DNA of 64,000 bases. Source: Stromatinia cepivora. Lineage: Eukaryota; Ascomycota; Leotiomycetes; Helotiales; Sclerotiniaceae. Numbering within the stretch: the first letter of the stretch is position 1; every line of letters starts with the position of its first letter. The position numbers were made by a program, and so were the translations under genes. The notes under the pieces are model-generated. The model saw nothing but the letters and a program-made list of their open reading frames with translations. It did no database searches and was not told the origin of the DNA. The stretch covers positions 744,001 through 808,000 of the forward strand of contig RCTD01000015.1 of NCBI GenBank assembly GCA_014898415.1, written 5' to 3'. Positions 35,301 through 46,740 of this stretch are shown here, piece after piece.

Positions 35301-36672
35301 TCTCAAGCTTCAATCAGTGTTGTGATTATATAACTACACAACATCCTATTAAAGCATGACTTTAGTCGCTCATCGGTCTTTAAATTGGGATCGTTATTGA
35401 CAGACGCAAAACGCTAAGGAACTGCCTTTCGTTTACTATTTCAATCGTATTGCCGCCTAGACAAAATGGTGATGTATTTTCCTTCTGCTTCCATTATCCT
35501 GACATTAGCCAGTAGCTTCATATCCGTCATCATGACCTTGTGTGGTAGCTACGGTCTAAAACTTACATTTATTCATTACCTTTTTGTCTGGCTCGGGCAT
35601 TATATTGTTTGAGACATTTATGCCATCCAAACAAATATTTCGTAATGATAATTACGGATTATCATGGTCGAAAAACATGAACAGCTAAACCCCGCAGCGA
35701 GTATTCACAAACTAGAAGGTTTTGCAATACAAATGATCAAAATAGGACGCAGTATATCCTGATCAAAACGATATGAATAGCTGAATCTTGTAATATATCA
35801 TAATGGGCGGTGCGAAGTACCAGAAATGTGAAGCAGATGATCAGAATAAAATGTGGGGGTAGTGGGGGGGGGGGGGGGGGGGGCAGGCGCATTGTCTTCG
35901 CTTGCATTATATCCGGTTGTAGAACGGTCGGCGAGATTTGATTTCAATGTTCAGGCTAGAGTTCCTGCTTGGCATAAATGATCCCTCAGAAGCAAATTAT
36001 ATTCCTGGATGCATTGTGATCTGGAAATATCTGATTCCTGCTTATCCAGAAGTAGATAAAGTGGGATTATTGTTGCCAATGTAGGCGACGGAAGGGTTGA
36101 GCATAACGATTTATCAAAGTATGGGCGAGTGGGTTTGGTTATTTGACTCCATCTTGATGTCTGGGGCCTATGCAGCTTTGGTGTAAAACCATTTACTTGT
36201 ATTTATTAATAAATCTTGTCTTTGAATAAATGTTTGACAGCACTAGCTACTTCGTCTCTACGAGCTGTACCATCACCTACACCTGACCACTACCATACAC
36301 ATATTCCATTTCCAACAGAACCCTGTTTTTCGAATGTGGCTTTGATGTTTTAAACAAATCATTGGCGAGTAAAAATAGTTTATATTTTTACTGTTAACCA
36401 TGGTTTGCGGGCTGTAAGTTGAAGAAAAGAAGTTACAGGGGCGATGACAGCCCGTCGCCTACTCTGATTGTTGCTTGAAGTTCACGAGGCGTTAAATTAT
36501 CAAGAGGCATTACAATGTCCTACATCGTCTATGGCCGTCCTTTCCATTTTTCAGAGCACAAATCTTATGCGTTGAAGACAATAGACATGCAGCAGCTTTA
36601 GTTTATGCCGTTATTTCCATTTCCGACATCTTTTACTCTAACCCAGATCACCGCGCACAGGAGCAATCTTAT
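32366..36672. other. Long gap with relic coding fragments
   Basis: About 4.3 kb without an intact gene. Coding-like fragments on the plus strand at about 33805-33970, 34026-34217 and 34630-34830 (frames of 50-65 codons with good amino acid complexity) suggest remains of one or more dead genes, but I recognise no family. A run of 20 consecutive G lies at 35864-35883. Confidence 0.4.
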
Positions 36673-36960
36673 TATAAAGAATGAATTTCCCTACATACCG
36701 GAGACTCAATCATCAACTCAATCTCTAGGCCTCACAGAAACAAACAGCAAACTTCACCATGTGTCTCAACTTCAACTTCAATCTGCTTGCAATTGCATTC
36801 ATTGGGTTTCCAACTCCCCAAACTTCTATTAGCGGCCGATGGATTCATTATAGAAGTCAGCCCTTCCTTTCCTGCTAGCTCAGGCTACATCAGCACGGTT
36901 GTGATTCCTCCTGGGTCGCAAAGATCAACATTCCCGCTATATTATGAGGAGCTTTCAACG
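36673..36960 (+). pseudogene. Possible broken small secreted protein gene
   Basis: TATAAAG at 36673 is followed 86 bases later by ATG at 36759 in ideal context (CACCATG). The first about 17 codons (MCLNFNFNLLAIAFIGF) look like a signal peptide. The opening frame stops after about 40 codons, while the frame one base over reads on through LLAADGFIIEVSPSFP to a TAA near 36966. One lost or gained base near 36810 would explain this. I recognise no family. It could also be a chance arrangement. Confidence 0.3.
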
Positions 36961-36966
36961 ATTTAA

Positions 36967-38976
36967 TTTCTTCTTTCTACCTTTCCTTCATCTCTCTCTC
37001 CCTCCTTACCCCTACAAAAACATCAAATAAATCCTGAACTCCGCCCACTCAGACTGTAGCAGGTAGTACATGGTATTATGTAGCTTTTACCTGTTCGACG
37101 TTGCATTTGGCCGTGCCGGGTAATCTCTGTGAGCCTTCGAAGAAATAGTCGTCTGCTTTTCGGTGGCGGCTTATATTCAGGTAAATGCAGACATGGCTCT
37201 AAGGATATCGTTACCTAGGATGCGATGGTTGGCTAGTGCATGAAACTTATGGTGGCTTTTTGAGCACAGCATAGTTTCTAGCCTTGAATCGAATCAAGTG
37301 ATTATGTGGCTTGCATTCATTTCTGGAGTTTTATTAGCATATATAAGTTTTTACTTCCTTTGATCAATTATTTATGCGTCTTGAATGTAATGATATGGTA
37401 AAGAACGACGTTTAGATTAGCAGTACTAAAAAGAGATGCTAAGGAACAAGCATCGAGTGTCACTCCCCTTATATCAGTATCTATCAAGATCGCAATCGAT
37501 AGATTTGAGTAAATAAACGTATATATATTAGTTGCAAATCGATGGTTTTTAGGTGTCTAGGTATTTGGGAGGCCACATTTGTTTTCTTTCGATTGTTGGG
37601 ACGATGATTTGGGATTGTTGTTGTTGATAGTATGAAGGATGGAAGATATAGGTGGGGATTTGTTATTGGTAGTATAAATAAAAATAAAAATAAATATCAT
37701 AATACCCCTCACACCCTTTACACCCATCACCTCCAAAACCATACATTCCCATGCTTAACTTCCCTTCTCTTCTTCCTTCTCTTAACACACGAATAGCAAA
37801 AATACTCTCATACCACCTTGTATTTCTACTTAATAATGTTTTCTCTCTACCCTTTGCCACTCCTGGGCTTGAGCATTCTTATACTCGCTTGTGTGCTCTT
37901 TGCGCCCTACATCTTGATTTCAGAGTTGGATTTGGATTTAGGAGAATAATACTCTTCATGATCAGTGCAATAATGTAAAATATCAGAAATGTAATTCACG
38001 TTAATACACCTCGCCTAATCCAATTCACTCCATTTCAATTCTCATCTCTTTCTCATTTTTCCCATAATCGTCACTCCCATTCCCATTCCCATTCCCATCC
38101 CCATCCCTATCTCTATCCTATCCAATTATTTCCACCCACCCTTCCCTTTTTGCCTCCTCCTCTACTATCCCACACCACATCATATCACACCCGCGGTTTG
38201 CAAGCACATCTTCTCTCAAATTCCCGAACTAATCCACAAAATCATCTTGGCGCATCATCATCATTATAATATCCAATCTCTTCTTTCCATACCGCGCCAG
38301 AAATAGAGCCAGCCAGAGAACGAAAATCTTTTATCAACTTCTGAATTCATTTATTCATCTATATCTATATCTATATCTATATCTATATCTATATCTATAT
38401 CTATATCTATATCTATATCTATATCTATATCTATATCTATATCTACGTAACGAATTTTGAATTTTGAATTTCGAGAAACAAAATAAGTTTGATAATCGAA
38501 GAGGGAGCAAATCAATAAGATTTACAGATAACTACAATTCATAATTCATAATTTCCATTTTAATATTCGTATAATATCATATCGTAAATTCATTAATTAT
38601 ATATATATCTATATATCTACATCCATACATACATCCAATCATCTATATATAATTTCCTCTCATACATCGTCTATATCTAAGATATCTTTCGACTCCTCGT
38701 ATTGTCCTCCCATTTCATTACATTGCATTGCGTCGATATAGGTTTAGTGTACTTACTATATACTCTCTCATTTTAATTCTACTACCACGGACAACACATC
38801 AAAACCAAACCCAGACCTTGCGTTGTTTTCTTTTCGAAGCTCATGCGGATAAGATGTTAGATATTAGAAAATATCCCGATTGATCAATCATCCCTCATTG
38901 AAATATTCACAGTATCCAAAATCCTCACACCTTCACCTTCCAACGTCCAGGCCCAAGATTCAACATCCCAACACCC
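36967..38976. other. Low-complexity intergenic region
   Basis: About 2 kb, C/T-rich on the plus strand from 37985, with CCCATT hexamers at about 38070-38110 and the CTATAT array listed separately. I see no gene. Confidence 0.5.
38358..38445. repeat. CTATAT hexanucleotide microsatellite
   Basis: About 14 perfect tandem copies of a 6-bp unit (CTATAT). Confidence 0.95.
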
Positions 38977-40611
38977 CTACCTCCTATCCAACCTTTCATG
39001 CAAAACATTTTGCTTCATCATACTCCCCACCCCCGCCATCAACACCGCAAACCCCAAAGCCGTCAAGAAAACCCCCCTAAAAGCATCCATATAACTCTCC
39101 ATGACGCCCTCTTTCCAATCTTCGGGAAGTTGATTCAATTCATCAAAAGAATCTCGAATCCTCTTAATAACATCCTCCGCATTTGGTTTATCCCCGAATT
39201 TCTCCCACAGGTGGGTTTTAAGTATATTTTGGTATACTGCACTTGCGATTGTGATACCGATTGTGGAGCCCGTGGAACGGAATGCATAGGATGCCGATGT
39301 GATGACGGAGTGATGATCATGAGATACTGCTGAGATGATAGCCAGGAGTGTGGTAGTGAGGATTGCGCCGTTGCCGATTCCTGTTAGGGAGAGATAGATA
39401 TAGATTGGCCAATGTGGAGTATTTGGATTTAAAGTCACCAATAAACCAGTTCCTATAACTAGCATGGTAAGGGCAATAAGACTAATAGCGTTATATTTGC
39501 CAGTTCTATTCATAATGATACCAGAGCCTAAAGAACCGATAGAGGAACTGATAGATAGAGGAATAAGTCGCATACCAGAAGCAGTAGTCGATACACCACG
39601 GACTTGGTAGTATAGTGGTACGTAAAAGATAATCATGAAGATAACCATTGTAACGAACCAGTTTGTAAGGCAAGCAGCGAGAACAGTGCGGTTGACGAGG
39701 AGTCGGACAGGGATGACGGGTTCGGATGCGATGTATAGTTCGATGTATATGAAACCTAGTAGGGCAACCAGAGAAAGGGATAGCGAAATATAGACGAGGG
39801 GATGTTTCCATGGAACTATATTTCCACCGGAATTAAGTCCTAAGAGGAGAAGAACGAGTGTAAGAACCAAGGTGAATGAGCCCAAAAAATCGACTCTTGA
39901 TAATTTCGACTTCTCACTTTTCTTAGGAGGGATATTGACCGAACAAGCCACCACGATTCCCGAAACCACAATAAAAGGAACTTGAGCCAAAAAAGCCATT
40001 CTCCATCCCCAAGTATCATTTATCCAACCCCCAAAAATACCTCCCAATCCCGCTCCCGCTCCATAACAAATATTTCCAATTCCCTGTACTACCCCTCTCT
40101 TTCTCAGCGGAACTAAATCACTTCCCACAAAAGTGCTTATTGCCATTAAGCCTCCGCCTCCACATCCCGCTACCACTCGCCCAAATATCATCACCCATTG
40201 GTTGTCTGCTAATCCGCATATTAAATTTCCTGCTGCGAAAAGGATATTACTAACAACCAGACCAGTTCTTCGACTAAAGATATCGGTAAGACGACCAGAA
40301 AGCGGTTGACATGCAGCATTTGCGATGAGATATGCGGAAGCGAGCCAGGAGAGAAGAGAAAGGGAATTAAAGGATGTAGAGATACTGGCAGAGAGGGTAG
40401 CGATAATAGTTGAATCGAGGGCGCCGAGAAAAACACCTACCCAGACTGCTCCTAGGGTAATTACTAGACGTTTGGTACTGGGTTCATCTGGAATAATTGT
40501 TGCTTCTGCAGATGCAGAAGGGTCTTCTGGGATAGATGATGATTGGGCGGAGAAAGTGGTAGGATCGGAGAGGAGGGGTGTTTCTTCATCCGAGTGATTG
40601 GATGAAGACAT
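38977..40611 (-). CDS. MFS transporter, DHA2 type (14 membrane segments)
   Basis: A single exon of 544 residues. After a hydrophilic N-terminus of about 47 residues come about 14 hydrophobic segments. The motif between segments 2 and 3, GRLTDIFSRRTG, is the MFS signature, and LGALDSTIIATLS in segment 1 is typical of the DHA2 drug:proton group. The fungal relatives nearest in pattern are vacuolar basic amino acid transporters and multidrug exporters, which cannot be told apart here. The N-terminus has an acidic dileucine signal (DEETPLL, 8-14), which in yeasts sends proteins to the vacuole; this favours a vacuolar role. It is 6.6 kb from the metabolic cluster and divergent from the MARVEL gene, so export of a cluster product is possible but not supported. 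Confidence 0.9.
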   Translation of the reverse strand: MSSSNHSDEETPLLSDPTTFSAQSSSIPEDPSASAEATIIPDEPSTKRLVITLGAVWVGVFLGALDSTIIATLSASISTSFNSLSLLSWLASAYLIANAACQPLSGRLTDIFSRRTGLVVSNILFAAGNLICGLADNQWVMIFGRVVAGCGGGGLMAISTFVGSDLVPLRKRGVVQGIGNICYGAGAGLGGIFGGWINDTWGWRMAFLAQVPFIVVSGIVVACSVNIPPKKSEKSKLSRVDFLGSFTLVLTLVLLLLGLNSGGNIVPWKHPLVYISLSLSLVALLGFIYIELYIASEPVIPVRLLVNRTVLAACLTNWFVTMVIFMIIFYVPLYYQVRGVSTTASGMRLIPLSISSSIGSLGSGIIMNRTGKYNAISLIALTMLVIGTGLLVTLNPNTPHWPIYIYLSLTGIGNGAILTTTLLAIISAVSHDHHSVITSASYAFRSTGSTIGITIASAVYQNILKTHLWEKFGDKPNAEDVIKRIRDSFDELNQLPEDWKEGVMESYMDAFRGVFLTALGFAVLMAGVGSMMKQNVLHERLDRR

Positions 40612-41738
40612 TTTGAGTGGGAGTAAAGGTTGTCTTGTTTATGTGGCTATGGATGTATCATTGTAGAAGATATTGAATACCCAAAAATAATGTATATATA
40701 TATATATAGAGAAAAGAGAGAAAAAATATGTTTGTGAATAAGATGAATGAATATATTCCGAATTATAAATCAAACACAAAATTACTCACCGATACCTCTC
40801 GAATTTCATGTCATGTCTGAAAATTGATTGTAATTTTTTCAAATTCATATTGTAATAGATCTCCACGTCGATGATGATAACCATTTGAAGATAATGATGC
40901 ATTGTGGGTTGGTGGGTTGGTGGGTTGGTGGATAACTAAAGATAGGCGGTGAAGTCCCTTGTCCTTGTAGATGATGATGTATCGAAGTACCGTGCGGGGA
41001 ATTTTGATCATCTACCAACAATGACTTGCGGTCCTTGATATATATATATATGTTTGTGTACATGAGTTGATAATTGGGAATTGCTTCAAATAAAATATTA
41101 TTCATACATATACTTACTTATGAACAAAATGCATGAAATAATAATCGACAAATTCGAAAAGTTAAATCCGTTTTATATAAATTGAATGTATGTATGTATG
41201 CCTTACGCAGCCTCTTTCGCTTCAAGTCTCAGCCTTCTGGTTGCCCAGCTACGACCAAAAGATGGGTTACTCAATGGCCGGCTGACCCAATTATTACTTA
41301 AAATAAATAATACAATCAATTTACAGTCCACTTGATTCGCCAGAAACATTATCGACCCCAAGGAGCAACCATGTTATGAAAAGCAAGATTTCATGAAGCC
41401 TTCCACGAATAACTTTAAAGTGATGCCCAAAAATAATACGCGTATGAGTTGATGAGCCTCTTTTGTTTACGATTTTAGGGATTTATTGTTTTTTACATCA
41501 TTTGCATTTGAAGAAACTCTTTTCCTATTCTTTCGAAATCTTGAATATTATACCCACTTACTTCGTACATACCAAGCAAACGTCAGACACTTAGGTCCTT
41601 CTGCGTTTGGTTTTATCTTCAGCCCCTCGAATATATACGAGGCAACCCTACAAACACGAGATTCCGAATAAACCGTGAGAATACATACCAACTTCACATT
41701 CTATTGCCCTCACATTCATCAATCCAAATATCATCAAG
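40612..41738. other. Divergent promoter region, MFS / MARVEL genes
   Basis: About 1.1 kb serving two divergent genes. It contains a short (TTGGTGGG)n array at 40904-40933 and TA-rich runs at about 40692 and 41038. No gene. Confidence 0.5.
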
Positions 41739-42668
41739 ATGGAATTCTCAATACATAATTTACAAAAATACAAACTGGCTGTACATATTATACAGCTATC
41801 CATGGCGGTAGTCATATGGATCTTAGATATTGTCGTGATGCGGTCATCTGCAAATGTTGATGGAAGACTCGGATGGAATTTTGGTTATGTATGTTTTTAT
41901 CTTTTCGCAGATGCGATACGTTTGTTTACTGATAAGTTTGGATAGACTTTCTTGGTTTTACCGGCAGTTATATATCTTACCATGACAGTACGATTTCCAA
42001 GGACGAGGAAGTTCGCAAATCCATATGCGCTGTTGATTATTGATCTCGTTTGGTGTATCATGGCTTTATCGGCATTTGCGGCGGTCGCAAATTGGAATGG
42101 AACTGGAAGATGTGGAAGTGGTTGTGAAGTGAGCAAGGCAGTTGTTGGATTGGGAGTATTTTTATGGTATGTCGTTATCCTCTTCATCAAAACCCTTAGT
42201 AATCCATTTCTAACCCAAAATAATAGGCTCTTCTGGATCCTTTCAACGGCTATGTCAGTCTATGGCCTAATGTACTACAGAAGAGAAGGTTATCTACCAG
42301 GCGCATCTCGAGCTCCCAATAACGCAGCCATGATTGATCCCGACAAAGAAGCCTTCTCCACCGCTCCCCACGATGACGAATATGCACCCGTTCATAACGC
42401 AGAAGAACACGAAGAACATGAATTACATGATGATGGATATCCAGGAGGAAATTTCGTAGGCAGAGTTCATACACCAGATTATGAACCTTCGAGTTATGGA
42501 GGTTCATATGCACCTACATCGATGGCTCATCATGATGATTTGGAAGCTTCAACGGCGTATACGGGATATAGTGCGAGTGGGTATGGAGGATCGCAAAACT
42601 CCAGGACAGGACGAGCTCAGTTTCCTACGGGGAATTATGATAATATCCCGGTGATTGGTGAACCATGA
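41739..42668 (+). CDS. MARVEL-like four-pass membrane protein
   Basis: Three exons, 41739-41888, 41946-42166 and 42227-42668, give 270 residues. The second intron (60 nt, GTATGT...CTAAC...TAG) keeps the frame open, so it can be missed. Four hydrophobic segments (about 11-34, 48-66, 75-100 and 112-142) with short loops match the fungal MARVEL fold, including the closing YYRREGYLPG. A loop CGSGC between segments 3 and 4 could be disulfide-bonded. The tail of about 125 residues is hydrophilic, rich in His, Glu, Tyr, Gly and Ser (HNAEEHEEHELHDDG, repeated YGG). MARVEL proteins of fungi sit in plasma membrane domains and help organise them; a role here is inferred from fold only. Confidence 0.8.
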
Positions 42669-44270
42669 GGAAATACATTATTCATCAATAAATGAGTAAT
42701 GCATGAACGGATGGATGAATGGCACAGGATAGAATGATTTTGCGTTGGCGTTTATGGTCCTACTCTTGTGGTTTTCATACCAATGGATACCTACGAAATT
42801 ATATGTGTATGTGTGTGCTGGATTGGTGGATGGATGGATGGATTGGTTGAGGAAGAGACACATACAGTTACATATGAATGCATGCATTTATTGCATGTAT
42901 TATGTGTATTTGATTGTATGAGAACAGCATGTGATGGGAATGAAACATGACTTGCATATGTACATTCGGGGGTTTTAGGAGAAATTTGTAGAGGGCTTCA
43001 CTTGGCACGAACATAGGTCAGCACGAGGATAGGATGGTGAGGATGAGGGTGAGAATGAGTATGAAGGATGAATTGGATCCGGAGGATAACTTCACAATGG
43101 ATTTTATATAGAAAATTACCTTGTTATAAAGGGAATGACGGAATTAAATATATTAAACCGAAAACAATTCTTTCATAAGACTTATCTCTCGTCTAATGGT
43201 CTGTTCTAATGGATTGCCAAAATAAAATAAGAATAAAATATTATTATTTATCCACGGCCCGATGATTGAATCAAATTATTGGTGCCCAACAATTTGTGAG
43301 GATGTATGATGTATAAGAATTTACGGTAAGGTAAGATTGGATTTGGTTGAGACAACATAAGTGTGAAATGATGAATGAGGATCGGATGTTTGCATGAGCA
43401 GCGTACGGCGTACCTAATAGTCTCACAGGAGCGATGGATATGTGGGAAAGGAAGGGAAATACCACAACAGTGGTTAAGATTTATTATTATCCTATTCATT
43501 CGTACCCATTAAGGTATAAGTAAGTTAATGCTTAATGCTTCAAGTAGGTATTTACTTTGAAGGAGGTTAGCTAGAGGAGGCAAAGAGATGAAAGCTGGGT
43601 GTGAATTTATCAGGAAGGTAAGGAAGGTAACAAGGTAAGTAGATAGTCGGTAGTAGGTAGTAGGTAGTAGGTAGTATAAGCCCCACAGTATAATTGGCGT
43701 CATAGGTTACAATATGAAATGTGAAATGTGAAATGTGAACGAACTATTGGAGCTTGGAGCTTGGAGGATTAAAATGGCGGGGTTACACGAGGTTACACGG
43801 GAAACTGTTGTGGGGGGAAGGAGGGGATACTTGCTGATTCAACACATGTAATCTTATGTATATATATACGTACGGAAGTTGTAAGGTTGAGTTTCTCATC
43901 TTTCTTTCTTTTTCTTTCTCTCGAATACTTTCCACTACTTCACATCACATCACATACTTAAGTGTAGACATCCGACCGAGTACATGATCCTCATTCTACA
44001 AATTCCAATCCAATTCCTCCGAGTTATCCTAGAATCCTAGTGTCTAGACAGACCGAAAAGAAAGAGAAAAGAAAGAATTCCTTGCTTTGTTCTGTTCTGT
44101 GGCTTTGCTTGGGAAAGAGATAGATAAGACTTACGAATCTACGAATATACGAATATACGAATTTCCGCCATCAAATTATCTATTTGTTACGGGGTTTGTT
44201 TTGTTCGATATTCATTTCAGCTATCTGTTGAGAGAAAATTACGAAACGAGAAGGGTTAACTATTGCAAAT
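42669..44270. other. Intergenic with microsatellites
   Basis: About 1.6 kb. Contains GGAT-type runs at 42825-42845 and a GTAGGTA array at 43650-43678. The segment before the HAD gene (43890-43925) is C/T-rich. No gene is supported. Confidence 0.5.
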
Positions 44271-45222
44271 ATGGCTCCTGTTAGTTCTCCCTTTTTTTAT
44301 TGATTACTGTTTACTTTCATACTTCATATCTATATCCATCAATCATGATCTGAAGCTCTAACCCTCTACTTTACTTCTACATCAATCAATCATGCTCTTC
44401 ACCTCCAACCCTCTACTTTACTTCTACATCAATCAATCATGCTCTTCACCTCCAACCCCCTCGTACCCCAACTAATCTCCTCTACACTAGATAACCACCC
44501 TCCTCTTCGATTGCGACAACACTCTTGTCCTCTCTGAATCCCTCGCCTTCGAAGCTTGCGCCGATCTCGCCAATGAAATTCTCTCCGCCCGCGGCATCAA
44601 AGACCGCTACACAGGTCCCCAACTCCTCCACGAATTCGTGGGACAGAATTTCCGCGGTATGATTGGCAGTCTCAAGAAGAAATATAATTACGAAATGGAC
44701 GATGCAGAATTAGAGAGTTATGTGAGTAAAGAAGAAGATAAAGTGATTGGGAAACTCAAAGCCGCTTTGAAACCCTGCGAGGGCGTCGATGAGGAATTGA
44801 TTCGTCTTGAAAAAGAAGGAACATATAAAATGGCCGTTGTATCTTCTAGCGCTTTACGTAGAGTTAAAGCTTCGGTAGAGAAAGTCGATCAGGCGAAATA
44901 TTTTGGAGGGGAGATTTATAGCGCTGCCAGTAGTTTGCCAAAACCCACGAGCAAACCTGATCCGGCGGTTTATATTTTTGCGATGGAGAAATTGGGGGTG
45001 AAACCAGAGGAATGTGTGGCGATTGAGGATAGTAAGAGTGGTGCTACGGCGGCGGTTCGAGCGGGGATTTTTACGGTGGGTTATGTGGGGAGTTATGATG
45101 TGGAGGAGAGGGAGAAGATGGAGGGGGTTTTGTTGGAGGCAGGGTGTAAGGTGATTATGAGGGAGTGGAAGGAGTTTAAGGGGATTTTGGAGAAGATTCA
45201 AAATGGGGGGTTGGAGAATTAG
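44271..45222 (+). CDS. HAD-superfamily phosphatase with a 9-nt first coding exon
   Basis: Exon 1 is only 44271-44279 (Met-Ala-Pro). A 211-nt intron follows (GTTAGT...CACTAG), and exon 2 is 44491-45222, for 246 residues. The join gives MAPITTLLFDCDNTLVLSES, the standard HAD start: nucleophile Asp10 and acid/base Asp12. Motif II is VSSSALRR, motif III the Lys in SKPDPAVY, motif IV IEDSKSGATAA. A helical cap between motifs I and II places it with small sugar-phosphate phosphatases and mutases of the phosphoglycolate phosphatase/YieH kind; the substrate is unknown. The intron is unusually long for this window and contains a 47-bp tandem duplication. Without the micro-exon the gene would appear to start at an internal Met and lose its catalytic aspartates. 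Confidence 0.85.
44364..44457. repeat. 47-bp tandem duplication inside the HAD intron
   Basis: Two near-perfect adjacent copies of a 47-bp unit (starting CTCTACTTTACTTCTACATC) at 44364-44410 and 44411-44457. It lies wholly within the intron and lengthens it. Confidence 0.9.
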
Positions 45223-45690
45223 AGAATTACATGTGGGGTGCGGTAATGGGAGGTTTAAGATGGGAGGAGAGAGATGTGAGATTGAGAAAGTTTCCTTAGC
45301 ACAAAAATTTCTTTGGAAGATATCATTCATTACTTTAAAGCTTGGGAAGTGGAAGAGGAAGAGGAAGAGGGAAAAGAGATAGGGTGCTGTGCCTAGTAGT
45401 TTACTTACAGATGACTTTCAAATATATCTATCGTTCCATTCATTATATACACCCACCACACTATCCTTTCTCTGTTATACACACTCCATTATTGTTTTTC
45501 TATCCTGATTTACTTGTTATATCCTTACATTTTTATATCCTTACATTTTGATAAGATCTTATAGTGGTAAAATTCAAGAATCGTAAGTGAAAGGTCGACT
45601 TTTTATTGTCTTGATTGCTTGGTCGGAAGTGGATGACTCGTTGGAGATGATGGGATGTTTTGGGAGATGGGTTGGTTGCGCTGGGCAGGG
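45223..45690. other. Downstream region of HAD gene
   Basis: About 470 bases of 3' flank; no gene. Confidence 0.5.
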
Positions 45691-46270
45691 GTTTGGGGAG
45701 GGTTTAGGGGAGATTTGTAGGTTGAGGGATAGGGGGGAGGGTGAAGGATGAAAAGTAGAGTGTAGAGGGAGGGGGAGGGGGAAGGGGGGAGAGTTAAGAT
45801 GGAGGGGGAAGGGGGGAGAGTTAAGATGGAGGGGAGAAATGGGGGATTGGGGGATTGGGGGATTAGGGGATATAAGGGGGGGTGAGGAGAGGGTAGAGGG
45901 TAGAGGATAGAAAAAAATAAAGAATTAAGAATTAAGAATAAAGAGTAAAAAATAAAAGATAAAAAATAAAAATAGAAAATAGAAAATAGAAAATAGAAAA
46001 TAGAAAATAGAAAATAGAAATAGAAAATAGAAAATAGAAAATAGAAAATAGAAAATAGAAAATAGAAAATAGAAAATAGAAAATAGAAAATAGAAAATAG
46101 AGAGTAGAGAGTAAAAAATAAAAAATAAAGAGTAGAGAGTAAAGAGTAAAAAATAAAAAAAAAAAATAAAAAATAAAAAATAAAAAATAAAAAATAAAAA
46201 AAAATAAAAAATAAAAAATAAAAAATAAAAAAAAAAAATAAAAAATAAAAAATAAAAAATAAAAATAAAA
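45691..46270. repeat. Long purine-rich tract with heptamer arrays
   Basis: On the plus strand this is nearly all A and G. It runs from a G-rich part (45691-45900, including a 27-bp duplication at 45781 and 45808) into (AATAGAA)n at 45971-46100 and (AAAAAAT)n at about 46140-46270. G runs could form quadruplexes and the tract could form triplex DNA. No gene. Confidence 0.8.
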
Positions 46271-46458
46271 GAGATATAGAGATATATATTGTATTAAAAG
46301 ATTTCTATAATTATAAAATTATAAAATTATAAAATAAAATTAATATAAATTAATATGAATAATTAATAATTATAAATTAATATAAATTTATATAAATTTA
46401 TAATTGGATATAAAAGTATTGATTTAATAGGGGATATTTAATATATATAATATTGGGA

Positions 46459-46483
46459 ATATATATATATATATATATATATA
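46459..46483. repeat. AT dinucleotide run
   Basis: About 12 copies of AT directly before the GC-rich island. Confidence 0.9.
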
Positions 46484-46494
46484 AGATTTGGTAT

Positions 46495-46740
46495 GAGCTG
46501 GGGTTGCTTGCTGCTTGCTGCTTGGTGCTCGGGGGGCTGGCCGCTGGGCTCGGCCGCTGGGCTGCCTGGGTCTGCCGTTGTGGGTCGGCTGGCGTTGGCC
46601 CTCTCCTATCTCTTGCTCCTCCCCGCCTCCGCCCTCCCCTCTCCCCCTCCCTCCTCCCTCTGCCCTTCTCCCTCCCCTCGCCTTGGCCCTGTCCTCTCTC
46701 TTGCTGCTCGGGGGGCTCGCCGCTCCGCTCGGCACCTGCC
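46495..46740. other. GC-rich island in AT-rich DNA
   Basis: About 245 bases of very GC-rich sequence with sharp borders inside strongly AT-rich flanks. Its ends carry similar direct repeats, at 46525-46554 and 46703-46733, sharing TGCTCGGGGGGCT and about 26 of 29 positions. The centre is almost pure C/T on the plus strand. Several frames are open through it only because stop codons are AT-rich, so I do not call a gene. Confidence 0.75.

Noticed and set aside
35864..35883. Run of 20 G as a possible regulatory or structural site
   Set aside because: A plain homopolymer, also prone to sequencing error; nothing else supports a function.
45781..45900. Telomere-like G-rich repeats
   Set aside because: The units are GGGGGA and GGGGATT types, irregular, and not TTAGGG arrays.
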